From CAIKMD01 sp036501365 (GTDB taxonomy: Bacteria > Pseudomonadota > Alphaproteobacteria > ATCC43930 > CGMCC-115725), in assembly GCA_036501365.1 (NCBI GenBank), contig DASYAL010000028.1, positions 46,189-110,188 on the forward strand: a DNA stretch of 64,000 nt, written 5' to 3'. Of the stretch, positions 8,036 to 16,841 are shown piece by piece. The translations under genes were made by a program, and so were the position numbers. A model generated the notes under the pieces. That model worked only from the letters and a program-made list of their open reading frames with translations. It did no database searches and had not been told where the DNA came from. How positions within the stretch are numbered: the first letter of the stretch is position 1; every line of letters begins with the position of its first letter.

Positions 8036-9118
8036 TCATTGTTGAGTGATGATCTTGATGAGCTTCTGCAGATCCTTGTCGATCGCTTCGTGCGAACTCC
8101 ACCACGCGGTGGTCACGTCCTGGAACTTCACGCCCTGCTGCTCCAGTGCGGCGGTGACAGGATGCGAGACGCCGTCGGGATAGGTGTCGAGATCGGTGCC
8201 GTAGAGCGCGTATTGAACCTTGTGCTGGCCGTCCGGTGAGGAGATATAAAGCGCGAAGAGGATGCCGGCATTGGGATGCGCGGCGTTGGTCGGGATGCAA
8301 ATATAGTTGAAGCGGCGCATCGCGGCGTCGCGGATGATGTTGTGCGCGAGCACGTCCTTGTATTTCGGCAGATTCTGTTCGTTGCCGCCGCAATCCATCG
8401 CGAGCGCGGGGATTTCGCCCGAAGCGACTTCCTCGGTCGCGCCGCAGCGCACGAGGCCGCCGACTTGCGACGACAATTGCTTCACGAAAGCGGCGGTCTT
8501 GTCGTAGCCCCAGACGCTTTTGGCGACGAGAACGTCGAAACCGGCGAGATAAGGCTCGGTGTCGAGCCGGCCCTTGTATTCGGGCTTCAACAGATCGCTC
8601 ATCGTCTCGACCGAGGCGAAATCGGCGCCCGAGCGCTTGTTGTAGAGAATGCCCGGCGTCGCGGTGACGACGCGTAGCGCGCGGCCGTCGGCTTCGGCGA
8701 TGACCGGCGTGATCCGCCCCGGATAGAGCGCGGTCCATGGCACTTTGCGGAACAGGCCGCGCTCGAGATAGGGGTCGAGCTCCACCGCCGTGGCGTTGTA
8801 GACGTCGCTCGAAGCTTTCTGCCCGGCCTGCATCTCGGTGAAGATCTTGCTCGCCATCGGCGCGAAAGACGGGCCGGGGTGGAAATTGACCTGGAGATCG
8901 ACGCCGAACATCTCCTTGATCCCAGCGGCGGCAATTTTAGCGCCTTCGGCGCCGCCGAGGATCGCGTCGCCATATTGCAGCGTGAGCGCGCCTTCCTTTT
9001 TGGCGCCATCGATGACCTGTTGTAGCTCCGACGAGGTCGCGATCGTCGCCGCCACGGCGGGCGAGGCGGCAATGCCAAGCAAAGCCGCGACCAGCAGCCG
9101 GTGACCGATGTGACGCAC
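8036..9118 (-). CDS. ABC transporter substrate-binding protein, FbpA-like
   Basis: A 360-residue periplasmic binding protein, partner of the fused permease just downstream. I place the start at the GTG at 9118 because it is preceded by a strong GGAGG site and begins a proper signal peptide (basic RHIGHR, then LLVAALLGIAA, cleavage near SPAVAA). A longer frame to 9274 has no such features. The mature sequence follows the extracellular family 1/FbpA pattern (GAKKEGALTLQYGDA, then SDVYNATAVELDPYLERGLF, and ATPGILYNKR). I see no clear pair of Tyr residues marking ferric-binding proteins, so iron as the ligand is not established. Confidence 0.9.
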   Translation of the reverse strand: MRHIGHRLLVAALLGIAASPAVAATIATSSELQQVIDGAKKEGALTLQYGDAILGGAEGAKIAAAGIKEMFGVDLQVNFHPGPSFAPMASKIFTEMQAGQKASSDVYNATAVELDPYLERGLFRKVPWTALYPGRITPVIAEADGRALRVVTATPGILYNKRSGADFASVETMSDLLKPEYKGRLDTEPYLAGFDVLVAKSVWGYDKTAAFVKQLSSQVGGLVRCGATEEVASGEIPALAMDCGGNEQNLPKYKDVLAHNIIRDAAMRRFNYICIPTNAAHPNAGILFALYISSPDGQHKVQYALYGTDLDTYPDGVSHPVTAALEQQGVKFQDVTTAWWSSHEAIDKDLQKLIKIITQQ

Positions 9119-9257
9119 GGCCTCCTCCCTCGCGCGATGCGCGCTCTTTGAAAAAGCGTAACCAGCCGGGGGAGACCGTGCAAGGCGGCATGGGGCTGTT
9201 GCTGCTCGCCCAAAAGCTTTACCATTCAGGGCAACGAACCCGTTGGCGAGGAAACCC

Positions 9258-10061
9258 ATGTTCGCGAAGATCAATCACATGGCGATCGTGTCGTCCAATC
9301 ATCTCGGCGTCGGCAAATTCTACGAAGCGATTTTCGGCATGAAATTCGCTGGCGACCGGCGCGGTGGGCTCGGCGCGGTAACGGTGCGCGATGGCTATGT
9401 CGGGCTCAACATCAACTCGCGCAAGCCGGGGCGGCCGGGCGGCCTCGATCATTTCGGCGTCGAGGTGCAGGACGTCGAAACGGTCTTTGGACGCATGCGC
9501 GCGAAATACCCGCAGGTGAAATGGTTGAAGCGGCCATCGAGCCGGCCGTATGCCGGCATCTCGACCCATGACCCCGACGGTAACGTCTTCGACCTGTCGC
9601 AGAAAGACATGGCGAATCGCGACGGGCTCTATGTCGAGGAAGACACGCAGCAGCAGCGCTACATCAACCACTACGCCGTGCGGACGATGCGGCCGGAGCT
9701 CTGCGCCGAATTCTATCGCGACGTGCTCGATCTGACGCCGACGAACCGCCAGCAAGGCGATCCGAACTACTATCTCACCGATGGCCGCATCACCCTTGAG
9801 ATCATGCCATGGGACGTGCAGGTCTTCGACAAGACCGGCATCGCGCGGCCGGGTCCCGACCATATCGGTTTCAAGGTCGAGGACGCCGAGAAGGTCAAGA
9901 AGGAGATCGAGGAGCTGGCGCTGCGCGCCGGCCATTACGGGCCCTGGCCGCTCGATCGCGACGAGGACAGCGTGCGCGGCGAGATCCTGAAGCGCAGCTG
10001 TCCGCTCGGGACCTACCAGTTCTGCGATAACGACGGCGTGATGTTCGACATCGCGAGCTGA
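9258..10061 (+). CDS. Two-domain VOC (glyoxalase/extradiol dioxygenase-like) protein
   Basis: A 267-residue protein with two tandem vicinal-oxygen-chelate domains. The N-terminal one begins INHMAIVSSN and contains LDHFGVEVQD; the C-terminal one begins INHYAVRTMRPELCAEFYRD and contains PDHIGFKVEDAEKVKKEIEE. The His residues at the start of each half and at DH sites are the usual metal ligands. The arrangement fits type I extradiol dioxygenases or lyases acting on aromatic breakdown products. The ATG at 9258 has GAGGAA upstream; a TTG 15 bases earlier is less likely. It is convergent with the dienelactone hydrolase-like gene, four bases apart, and divergent from the ABC operon. Confidence 0.88.
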   Translation: MFAKINHMAIVSSNHLGVGKFYEAIFGMKFAGDRRGGLGAVTVRDGYVGLNINSRKPGRPGGLDHFGVEVQDVETVFGRMRAKYPQVKWLKRPSSRPYAGISTHDPDGNVFDLSQKDMANRDGLYVEEDTQQQRYINHYAVRTMRPELCAEFYRDVLDLTPTNRQQGDPNYYLTDGRITLEIMPWDVQVFDKTGIARPGPDHIGFKVEDAEKVKKEIEELALRAGHYGPWPLDRDEDSVRGEILKRSCPLGTYQFCDNDGVMFDIAS

Positions 10062-10065
10062 GCCG

Positions 10066-10851
10066 CTACTCCGCCGCGCCGGCGAGTGCAGCCGGGCAGA
10101 GCTTATCCGCCAGGAACGCTTTCGAGCGCGTCATCCCGAGGTGCGCTGCTTCGGGGAAGCGGCTATTGCCAAGGCTGAAACCGTGATCCGCCTCGTAGAT
10201 GTAATAAGTGAAGTCCTTGCCCGCGGCTGTCATCGCCGCGGCGAAAGCCGGGATTTTGCCGGTGATCGGCGTATCGGTCGAGGCGTAATGGCCTTCGAGC
10301 GGGCAGACGATATTCGGTACGAGATTGAGCTTGGGCGGGCTGCCGTAATGGATGACGCCGGCCGCGAGTGCGGCGCCGGTCGCGGCGAGCTCGCCGACCA
10401 GCCGTCCGCCCATGCAGAAGCCGATCGCGCCGACGGCGCGGAGGTCGCGCTGCGCATGCAAGCGCTCATGGGCCGCGCGGACGATCTCGATATAGGTGTG
10501 GCCCGGCCGCGCATTGATCCAGTCGCGCGCCTTGAGGATCGCCGCCTGCTCCTCGGCTGAATGCTGCGCGAAGACTGCTTTCTGCTTGGCCGGGTCTGCG
10601 CCCATATGCGCGGCGATCTCGATGATCTCGTGCCGATGCTGCCTGAAGCCGGGATCGCTCGCATAGATGTTGGGCGAGGCCGCGTAATAGCCCGCGGCGG
10701 CGAAGGCTTCGCAGAGCCGCTCGATATGCTCATCAATGCCCATGATGGCATGGATGACGAGCAGCGCCGGCCAGGGTGGCGCGTCGGCCGGCTTGGCGAT
10801 GAAGCCGGGAAGCTCGCCGCCGATCTTTGCCCATTCGCCGCGGATCGTCAT
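10066..10851 (-). CDS. Dienelactone hydrolase family protein
   Basis: A 261-residue alpha/beta hydrolase of the dienelactone hydrolase family, which opens lactones formed in aromatic catabolism. The nucleophile elbow is GFCMGG with Cys146; Asp193 (STDTP) and His223 (EADHGF) complete a triad. The Cys-Asp and Asp-His spacings (47 and 30) fit the classical enzyme. The ATG at 10851 has AAGGAG upstream, and a TATAAT -10 lies about 30 bases upstream. It diverges from the zinc alcohol dehydrogenase. There is no signal peptide, so it is cytoplasmic. The substrate is unknown. Confidence 0.92.
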   Translation of the reverse strand: MTIRGEWAKIGGELPGFIAKPADAPPWPALLVIHAIMGIDEHIERLCEAFAAAGYYAASPNIYASDPGFRQHRHEIIEIAAHMGADPAKQKAVFAQHSAEEQAAILKARDWINARPGHTYIEIVRAAHERLHAQRDLRAVGAIGFCMGGRLVGELAATGAALAAGVIHYGSPPKLNLVPNIVCPLEGHYASTDTPITGKIPAFAAAMTAAGKDFTYYIYEADHGFSLGNSRFPEAAHLGMTRSKAFLADKLCPAALAGAAE

Positions 10852-10876
10852 CGCTTTCTCCTTCCGGTATCGCGGG

Positions 10877-10884
10877 ATTATACT
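10877..10884. promoter_or_regulatory. Overlapping -10 elements of divergent promoters
   Basis: The short divergent gap 10852-10915 contains GATTATACTATG. Read on the minus strand, bases 10877-10882 give TATAAT, well placed for the hydrolase gene (leader about 19 bases). Read on the plus strand, 10879-10884 give TATACT, well placed for the dehydrogenase. No good -35 is seen for either. Overlapping -10s would make the two promoters compete. Confidence 0.45.
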
Positions 10885-10915
10885 ATGGCGAGACAGTCGA
10901 GGAGGCGAGGGCAGG

Positions 10916-12016
10916 ATGAGCGCGAGCGTGCAGGCGGCGGTGATGACCGAGCCGCGTCGGACCGAGGTGAGGGAATTCGCGCTGCCGGAGATTCCGCCCG
11001 ATGCCGGGCTGATGCGGGTCGAGGCAACGGGCATCTGCGGCAGCGATTGGGGCATGTATCTCTCGCAGAAGCCGGGACCGCGCATCCTCGGTCATGAGAT
11101 GATCGGCGTCATCGAGAAGCTCGGCGATGTCGCGCGGGCGCGCTGGGGCGTCAAGGAAGGCGATGTCGTCGCGCTCGAGGAGTATCTGCCCTGCGGCCAT
11201 TGCGAATATTGCCGCACCGGCGAATACCGTTCCTGCCTCGAGACCGATACGCGCATTGCCGGCAGCATCCGTTACGGCTCGACGCCGTTGACCGTCGCGC
11301 CCGCGCTCTGGGGCGGCTACGCGCAATATCTCTATATGCATCCGCGCAGCGTGCTGCATCGCGTGCCTGCGGGCGTGCCGTCGCATATTGCGGCGATGGC
11401 GCTGCCGATCGGCAACGGCTTTCAATGGGCCTATCTCGATGGCGGCGCGGCGCCAGGCAAGACGGTGGTCGTTCAGGGCCCTGGTCAGCAGGGTCTCGGC
11501 TGCGTCATCGCTGCGAAATCGGCCGGCGCCGAGCTCATCATCGTCTCGGGCCTGAAGCGCGACGAGCGGCGGCTTGGGGTAGCGAAGGAACTGGGCGCGC
11601 ATCACACCGTGATGGTCGATCAGGACAATCTCGGCGAGGCGGTGAAGCGCATCACCAATGGCCGCATGGCGGACATCGTAATCGATTCGAGCGGCGGCGG
11701 GCCGGACATCGTCAACCCGGCGCTGGCGATGCTGAGGAAGCGCGGCATCCTCGTCATGTCGACGCGCAAAGGCGCGGTCGATGGCTTCGACCTCAACCAG
11801 ATGGTCGACAAGCAGATCGTGGTGCGCGGCACGCGCGGCCACAGCTACGGCGCGGTCGAGCTGGCGCTGAAGACGATGGCGGCGAGGACCTTCCCGTTGG
11901 AGAAGATGTCGAGCCACGTCGTCGGCCTCAAGGAGATCGACCACGCCTTGAAGATGGTCGGCGGCGAGAGCGAGGAGCGCTCGATCCACATTACCGTCGA
12001 TCCGTGGAAGAACTGA
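10916..12016 (+). CDS. Zinc-dependent alcohol dehydrogenase (MDR family)
   Basis: A 366-residue medium-chain dehydrogenase. Catalytic zinc ligands are seen at Cys41 (GICGSD) and His60-Glu61 (GHEMIG). The structural zinc site is complete at Cys93, Cys96, Cys99 and Cys107 (CGHCEYC...C). The Rossmann part follows with GPGQQGLG, a variant of the usual GxGxxG. It should oxidise an alcohol or polyol with NAD(P). I chose the ATG at 10916, preceded by GGAGG; a longer frame reads back through the divergent gene. Zinc sites resemble threonine or sorbitol dehydrogenases, but the substrate is not determined. Confidence 0.92.
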   Translation: MSASVQAAVMTEPRRTEVREFALPEIPPDAGLMRVEATGICGSDWGMYLSQKPGPRILGHEMIGVIEKLGDVARARWGVKEGDVVALEEYLPCGHCEYCRTGEYRSCLETDTRIAGSIRYGSTPLTVAPALWGGYAQYLYMHPRSVLHRVPAGVPSHIAAMALPIGNGFQWAYLDGGAAPGKTVVVQGPGQQGLGCVIAAKSAGAELIIVSGLKRDERRLGVAKELGAHHTVMVDQDNLGEAVKRITNGRMADIVIDSSGGGPDIVNPALAMLRKRGILVMSTRKGAVDGFDLNQMVDKQIVVRGTRGHSYGAVELALKTMAARTFPLEKMSSHVVGLKEIDHALKMVGGESEERSIHITVDPWKN

Positions 12017-12018
12017 GA

Positions 12019-12038
12019 CGCCGGTCGATCAGCCGGCG
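12019..12038. terminator. Hairpin between convergent genes
   Basis: CGCCGG (12019-12024) pairs with CCGGCG (12033-12038) around an eight-base loop that contains the stop codon of the minus-strand gene. It is placed to act on both convergent transcripts, but there is no U-tract. Confidence 0.35.
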
Positions 12039-12928
12039 CGTTCTTTGAGCGCCGCACGGGCGAAGCTCAGATCCCACATCACCAGCGGGTTGAAGTCCCC
12101 GAGATCGGGCATGCGCGGTAGCGCCATGCGCCGCGTATTGGCGATGCCCTCCGCGGTCGGAACCGGCATCTCCGATAGCTCGCCGCGCAGGATTTCGTAG
12201 ACCCGCTCCATCGCCGGACGGCCGTCGAGCTTCAAGAGCTTGACCGGCTCGCCCATGCAGATGTCGAGCGCGGCGGCCGGATCATGCTTGAAAAGACGCG
12301 AGGCATCGAAGGCCGCCTCGACCAGCGTCTGCAGATCGGCACGGCGCGCGGCGGCAACGCTTTCGAGCGTGGTCAGCGTGACGTTGCCGATGAAGCCGTA
12401 GGGCTCCGCGTCCAATTCCTTGAGACCGGCTTGGCGCGGCTCGTCCTGATAGAAATTGGTGACGAAGGTGCCGTGGCATTCGCCCGACACCACCTTCTTC
12501 CATTGGCCCCAGCGGCCGACTTCGTCTTCCGAGTAGGTGATCGTTTGCACCTCGTCCGCGAGGCCGTGGTCCTTGAGCCAGAGGCTCGGGATGAGCTGCG
12601 AGGGGCCGATACCGCGCACCGCGAATTTCTTGCCGCGCAGCTCGGCGACGCTCCGGATGCTGGGATGGACAAAGAGTTTCTCGTTGAGGGTCGAGACCGC
12701 GGTCGCGATACTGACCAACGGTTGGCCCTTGGCGCGCAGCGCCTGAAGCTGCCAGTAGTTCTCGGCGAGGATGTCGGTCGCGCCTTCCAGAAGGAATTCG
12801 GGAAATCGTCCGCCGAGTTCGGCCTTGGTGAGCACGACCTCAAGCCCGAGGCGCTTCCCCGCCGCTTGCAGCGTATAAAGATAGGGCGCGCGATCGTAAT
12901 CGCGATAGAGAATACGGATCGTGCTCAT
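12029..12928 (-). CDS. NMT1/THI5-like substrate-binding-fold protein without signal peptide
   Basis: A 299-residue protein with the periplasmic-binding fold of the NMT1/THI5 group: LRGKKFAVRGIGPSQLIPSL (about 97-116) is the typical domain-crossing segment. It starts directly with MSTIRILYRDYDRAPYLYTL, so there is no export signal, unlike true ABC binding proteins. Cytoplasmic relatives of this fold include the dihydroxyphthalate decarboxylases, so an enzymatic role is possible. It lies 21 bases downstream of the RidA gene on the same strand. Function unknown. Confidence 0.8.
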   Translation of the reverse strand: MSTIRILYRDYDRAPYLYTLQAAGKRLGLEVVLTKAELGGRFPEFLLEGATDILAENYWQLQALRAKGQPLVSIATAVSTLNEKLFVHPSIRSVAELRGKKFAVRGIGPSQLIPSLWLKDHGLADEVQTITYSEDEVGRWGQWKKVVSGECHGTFVTNFYQDEPRQAGLKELDAEPYGFIGNVTLTTLESVAAARRADLQTLVEAAFDASRLFKHDPAAALDICMGEPVKLLKLDGRPAMERVYEILRGELSEMPVPTAEGIANTRRMALPRMPDLGDFNPLVMWDLSFARAALKERAG

Positions 12929-12949
12929 GCGCGGCCGCCTCCCGTGCGA

Positions 12950-13339
12950 TTACTTTTGTGTGACGGCGATAAATTCGATCTGGATGATGAAGCCGCCGGG
13001 CAGCTCGCCGGCGATCGTGTGACGCACCGGCCGGTCATGCTCGTCCGGGAACATCGCCACCCAGTATTTGTTGACGACCTCGCGCATATTCCGGTCGGCG
13101 AGGTAGACGACCATCTTGCCGATATCGCCGACCGTGCCGCCGACTTCCTCGACGCAGGCTTTCACATTCGCGAAAGCGTGCTCGATCTGCTTTTCTGCAT
13201 CCTTCGGCAGCTCGCCGGTCGCCAAATCCGTGCCAGAGAGCGCCGAGGAGAAAATCACGTTGCCCACCCGCGTCACGGTAGGGAAGGGCTGCTTGTGCAT
13301 AGGCTTTCCCTTGGGGTGTGCGCCTTGGCGATGCTTCAT
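12950..13339 (-). CDS. ridA: RidA/YjgF family protein
   Basis: A 129-residue Rid-family protein, a family that hydrolyses reactive enamine or imine intermediates, with some members acting in catabolic operons. Seen in order: VTRVGNVIFSSALSGTDLATGELP, a central helix with QIEHAFANVKACVEEVGG, and the C-terminal VRHTIAGELPGGFIIQIEFIAV. In archetypal RidA an Arg in the C-terminal strand binds the carboxylate; here the position reads DRPVRHT. The ATG at 13339 follows GGGAGA. It is likely co-transcribed with the signal-less SBP-fold protein downstream. Confidence 0.92.
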   Translation of the reverse strand: MKHRQGAHPKGKPMHKQPFPTVTRVGNVIFSSALSGTDLATGELPKDAEKQIEHAFANVKACVEEVGGTVGDIGKMVVYLADRNMREVVNKYWVAMFPDEHDRPVRHTIAGELPGGFIIQIEFIAVTQK

Positions 13340-13461
13340 GGCTGTCTCCCGTTTGTGTGTTCGTTGCAATTGAAAACAGCATAGAACACTGCGCCTTTTC
13401 TTGCCAGAAGCGGCGGCCTCCGCGATACTCGCCAGCAACAAAAAGGATCAGGAGGCACGCT

Positions 13462-14562
13462 ATGTACAAGGGCAAGAAAGTCATCGACGTTCACGGCCAT
13501 ATCTCGACGCCGCCGCATTTCCGCGCCGCGGCAATGAACCTGATCGCGCTGCGTACCGCAGCCGAGAGCGCGGCGATGCCGGAAGCGGCGGTGAAGCAAG
13601 CGCTTGAGCGGCATCTGCGCATGCTCGATGAGCGCAACGTCGACGTGCAGCTGATCTCGCCGCGGCCGGTGGCGATGCTGCACTGGGAGCGGACTTATCT
13701 CGTCGAATCCTGGACCGAGATCACCAATAAGGTGATCTTCGATCAAACGAAAACGCATCCCGACCGTTTCGTCGGCATCGGGCAGTTGCCGCAAAGTCCC
13801 GAGATGAACATCAAGGGCTGCGTCAAGGCGCTGCAGAAATGCGTCGAGGAATACAAATTCGTCGGCGCGACTCTCAACCCCGATCCGGGCGGCGACCGGC
13901 AGGCGCCGGGCATGGATGACGAGGCGTGGTTCCCTCTCTATGAAAAGGCGGAGCAGCTCCAAGCGACGTTGGTCGTGCATCCATCGATCTCGCGCGATCC
14001 GCGGCTCGACCGTATTCCGCATTCCTATCAATACAACAACATGACCGAGGAGACGCTGGCGACGTTGCTGCTCGAGAACAGCGACGTGTTCCAGCGTTTC
14101 CCCAAGCTGAAGATCCTCATTTGCCATTGCGGCGGCTGTCTGCGTCGGCTGATGGACGCGGGCGAGGTTGTCGATGCGACCAAACCGTCGCGCGGCGCCG
14201 ACAACGTCATCGGCCTCACCGGCGAGCATGGCGGCGGCCAGGCCGCCGGCAAGGCGCAAGCGGTCGACGTGCCGCCGCCGCCAAGTCCCGACCTCGGCGA
14301 GAACCTGTTCTTCGATACCTGCTCTTACGATCCGTTCTACCTCGCCGCAGCGATCCGCCAGCGCGGGCCGCATCGCATGGCGTTCGGCACGGAATCGCCG
14401 GGCTCGGGCTCGGCGCAGCGCAATCCGATCACCGGCCGACCCGCCGACGACATCCTCGCGACCATCGACAGCTTCGACTTCCTCTCGGAGGCGCAGAAGA
14501 TCCAGATGGTGAACACCAATCCCCTGAAGTTCTTCCCGCTGTTGGCCAAGCGCGCGCTCTAA
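13462..14562 (+). CDS. Amidohydrolase, 4-oxalomesaconate hydratase (LigJ)-like
   Basis: A 366-residue member of the amidohydrolase 2/ACMSD superfamily. The metal motif HGH (His11, His13) opens the barrel, and a late Glu in FGTESPGSGS takes the place where decarboxylases have Asp. That His/His/Glu set is the pattern of LigJ-type 4-oxalomesaconate hydratases in the protocatechuate 4,5-cleavage pathway. The substrate is still inferred, because several subfamilies share it. A strong AGGAGG precedes the ATG. It shares only the fold and this motif with the proteins at 42153-43178 and 62683-63687. It ends within a hairpin terminator. Confidence 0.85.
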   Translation: MYKGKKVIDVHGHISTPPHFRAAAMNLIALRTAAESAAMPEAAVKQALERHLRMLDERNVDVQLISPRPVAMLHWERTYLVESWTEITNKVIFDQTKTHPDRFVGIGQLPQSPEMNIKGCVKALQKCVEEYKFVGATLNPDPGGDRQAPGMDDEAWFPLYEKAEQLQATLVVHPSISRDPRLDRIPHSYQYNNMTEETLATLLLENSDVFQRFPKLKILICHCGGCLRRLMDAGEVVDATKPSRGADNVIGLTGEHGGGQAAGKAQAVDVPPPPSPDLGENLFFDTCSYDPFYLAAAIRQRGPHRMAFGTESPGSGSAQRNPITGRPADDILATIDSFDFLSEAQKIQMVNTNPLKFFPLLAKRAL

Positions 14563-14573
14563 AAGAGCGCGCG
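14551..14573. terminator. Strong hairpin overlapping a stop codon
   Basis: A perfect ten-base stem (14551-14560 with 14564-14573) closes a three-base AAA loop. The TAA stop of the amidohydrolase is inside the structure at 14560-14562. The convergent binding-protein gene stops at 14581, so one hairpin can serve both transcripts. No U-tract follows on either strand, so termination may need Rho or the hairpin may only stabilise 3' ends. Confidence 0.6.
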
Positions 14574-14580
14574 GCACACC

Positions 14581-15591
14581 TCACTGACCGGGCTTCACGT
14601 CGGCCGCAAGCTCGCGCACTTTCGCAAACACTTTGGCATGGGCGGGATCGATGCCCGCCCAGGCATCGATCATCGGCGAGACTTCCGTCTTCCATTGCGC
14701 CGCCTGCGCCGGCGACAGCGTTGCAACGGTGTGACCCGCCTCTTTCGCGAGCTGTTCGCGGACCTTGACCTCGAATTCGTCGAGGACGCGGCCGACGCGA
14801 CGGCTCTGCGCTTCGCCCGAATTCTCGTCGAGGATCTGGCGCACGGCTGGCGGCAGGCCGAGATATTTTACCTTTGCCATCCACACGCCGCCGGGGCCGC
14901 CGCCGAGCGAGGCGAGGATGTGGTAATGCGTCACCTCGTCGAGCTTGAAATCGGGCAGCGGCGCCATCGGAAAGCTCAACCCGTCGGCGGTGCCGCGCTG
15001 CAGCGCCTCGTAAGTGTCGGATAGGCCGATCGAAATCGGCGTGCCGCCGAGCCGCGTGATCATCGCGCTCGGAATTTGCCCGGCGACGATGATGCGCAAG
15101 CCGCTGAGGTTTTGAAGCGGAGCTGAAGGCGCTTTGACGAGATGCAGCGCGACCTGCGGGAAGGCGTAGAAATAAAGCGGCACGATCTGATCGAACTCGG
15201 AATCGAGCAGGCCAGTCTTGTAGAGTCTCCAGAACACCACCGATTCCTGCTCGGCCGAATCCATCACGAACGGCAGCGCCATGACTTGGCTGAGCTGGAA
15301 CTTTCCGGCGATGTAGTTGAGCGAGCCGAAGCTGATCTGCACCACGTCGGCGAGCAGGCGGTCGTAGAAATTCTGGCTGTTGGCGAGCGCGAAGCCGTCG
15401 CGTACATCGATCGAGACGACGCCTTTCCCCGCGGCGGTCACCCGGTTGGCCCAGCCGTGGAAATTCAATTGTCCGACTTGCGACGCGGACGACGAGATCG
15501 TCGTCATGATCAGCCTGGTCTCGTCGGCCTGCGCGCCGTTGGCGGCGAGCAACGCGATCACCGCGACGATAGTCGCTAGATACCGCCGCAT
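14581..15591 (-). CDS. TRAP transporter substrate-binding protein (DctP family)
   Basis: A 336-residue periplasmic receptor. The signal peptide (MRRYLATIVAVIALLAANG, cleavage after AQA) is clear. Features of DctP proteins include DTYEALQRGTADGLSFPMAP near residue 195 and the Arg in LRIIVAG that binds the ligand carboxylate. It is the last gene of the LigB-HyuA-HyuB-Rieske operon and starts with a one-base TGATG overlap on the Rieske stop, so its translation is coupled. No DctQ/DctM permease is adjacent. Its place suggests it imports the organic acid degraded by this operon. Confidence 0.9.
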   Translation of the reverse strand: MRRYLATIVAVIALLAANGAQADETRLIMTTISSSASQVGQLNFHGWANRVTAAGKGVVSIDVRDGFALANSQNFYDRLLADVVQISFGSLNYIAGKFQLSQVMALPFVMDSAEQESVVFWRLYKTGLLDSEFDQIVPLYFYAFPQVALHLVKAPSAPLQNLSGLRIIVAGQIPSAMITRLGGTPISIGLSDTYEALQRGTADGLSFPMAPLPDFKLDEVTHYHILASLGGGPGGVWMAKVKYLGLPPAVRQILDENSGEAQSRRVGRVLDEFEVKVREQLAKEAGHTVATLSPAQAAQWKTEVSPMIDAWAGIDPAHAKVFAKVRELAADVKPGQ

Positions 15592-16838
15592 CAGTTTTTG
15601 ACCACGACGCCAATGGCGCGGTCGAATTCCTGCTTCACCGCCTCGGGCATGCCGCTCTGGAACGGGAAGCGCGGCACGCTTCCCGGCGCGACGCGCCGTC
15701 CCTGGCCGTCGAGATTACCCTCGCGGTCCGCGACCGGCAGCGCGACATGCCGCGCGGCGGCGGGATCGCGGATGATTGCTTTCGGATCGCCGCCGGCGGC
15801 GATGGTTTCGAGGTCCTTGAGGAAGCGGCGCCGGATCATCGTGATGCCGAGATCGCTCGCGCCCAAAAACTCCCTGTCGCGCTCGGCGATCGCGCCTTGG
15901 CCGATCCAGGCGATGAAATCCTGATTCATGATGTGGCTCGAGAGAAAGCGCCCGGTCTTTGCGTCTTTGACCGGTCCGTACCAGGTCGGGATCGCATTCT
16001 GCTCGTAAGGCCGATTTTTTTCCGGCACACGGGCGTAGAACCAGCCAACGCTCAGGGTGTTGGTGTCATCGACCGGCACGCGGAATTCAACATGCGTGCC
16101 GGTGAAGAGCGCATAAGGCCAGAGGCAGACGCGACCGACCGTCCACAGCGGATCGGCATCGCCGCTGACTTCAGTGATGCGCTTATAGGTATAGCCGTAG
16201 TCGAATTCCTCGAAGCCGACTTTGAGATGCCGCGGCCCGTCGGGTTCGCCTTTGCCGGAATGTCGAATGTCCCAGTTACGGTGCTGCCACTCGTTATGTA
16301 CGGGATCGATTGAGTTCTCCTGGCATTGCAGCCAGTTGCATTCGAGCTCCGACAAGACGATCTGGCGAAAGCCGTTCTTCCATTCGAAAAATTCCCAGCG
16401 CGGCAGGCACGGTGCGGGTTGCGGGCCGAGATAGGCCCAGAGCAAGCCGCCGCATTCCTCGACCGGATAGGCTTTGACGCGCACCTGCGCCTTGAGATTC
16501 GCCTCGGGATTGGCGATGTCGTCATAGGGCTGCGCGAGACAGCGGCCGGCGGCATCGAAATACCAGCCGTGATAGGAGCAGCGGATGCCGCAATCCTCGA
16601 TCAAGCCGTAGGTCAGATCGGCGCGGCGATGCGGGCAGTGCCGGTCGAGCAGGCCGTAATTCCCGCTGCGGTCCTTGTAGAGGGCGAGGTTTTCGCCCAT
16701 CAGCCGCACCGGCTTGGTCGGCGCGTCGTCGAATTCACTGACGCCGGCGATCGGCCACCAGTAGCGCCGCAGCAGCGTGCCCATCGGCGTTCCGGCGCCG
16801 GTCCGAGTCAGCAATTTGTTTTGCTCGGGCGATAGCAT
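15591..16838 (-). CDS. Rieske non-heme iron oxygenase, phthalate 4,5-dioxygenase-like
   Basis: A 415-residue oxygenase component. The Rieske cluster ligands are Cys68/His70 (CPH) and Cys87/His90 (CSYHGW). The mononuclear iron site is N175-x2-D178-x2-H181-x4-H186 (SIDPVHNEWQH). The long C-terminal domain fits the phthalate-type homomultimeric oxygenases, which take electrons from a separate reductase. No ferredoxin or reductase gene lies nearby. The gene starts three bases after the HyuB stop and overlaps the TRAP receptor start. Hydroxylation or dealkylation of an aromatic acid is likely; the substrate is unknown. Confidence 0.93.
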   Translation of the reverse strand: MLSPEQNKLLTRTGAGTPMGTLLRRYWWPIAGVSEFDDAPTKPVRLMGENLALYKDRSGNYGLLDRHCPHRRADLTYGLIEDCGIRCSYHGWYFDAAGRCLAQPYDDIANPEANLKAQVRVKAYPVEECGGLLWAYLGPQPAPCLPRWEFFEWKNGFRQIVLSELECNWLQCQENSIDPVHNEWQHRNWDIRHSGKGEPDGPRHLKVGFEEFDYGYTYKRITEVSGDADPLWTVGRVCLWPYALFTGTHVEFRVPVDDTNTLSVGWFYARVPEKNRPYEQNAIPTWYGPVKDAKTGRFLSSHIMNQDFIAWIGQGAIAERDREFLGASDLGITMIRRRFLKDLETIAAGGDPKAIIRDPAAARHVALPVADREGNLDGQGRRVAPGSVPRFPFQSGMPEAVKQEFDRAIGVVVKN

Positions 16839-16841
16839 GAC

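Noticed and set aside
13357..13389. GTGTTC-21-GAACAC inverted repeat between ridA and the amidohydrolase
   Set aside because: Arms of only six bases with long spacing; likely chance.
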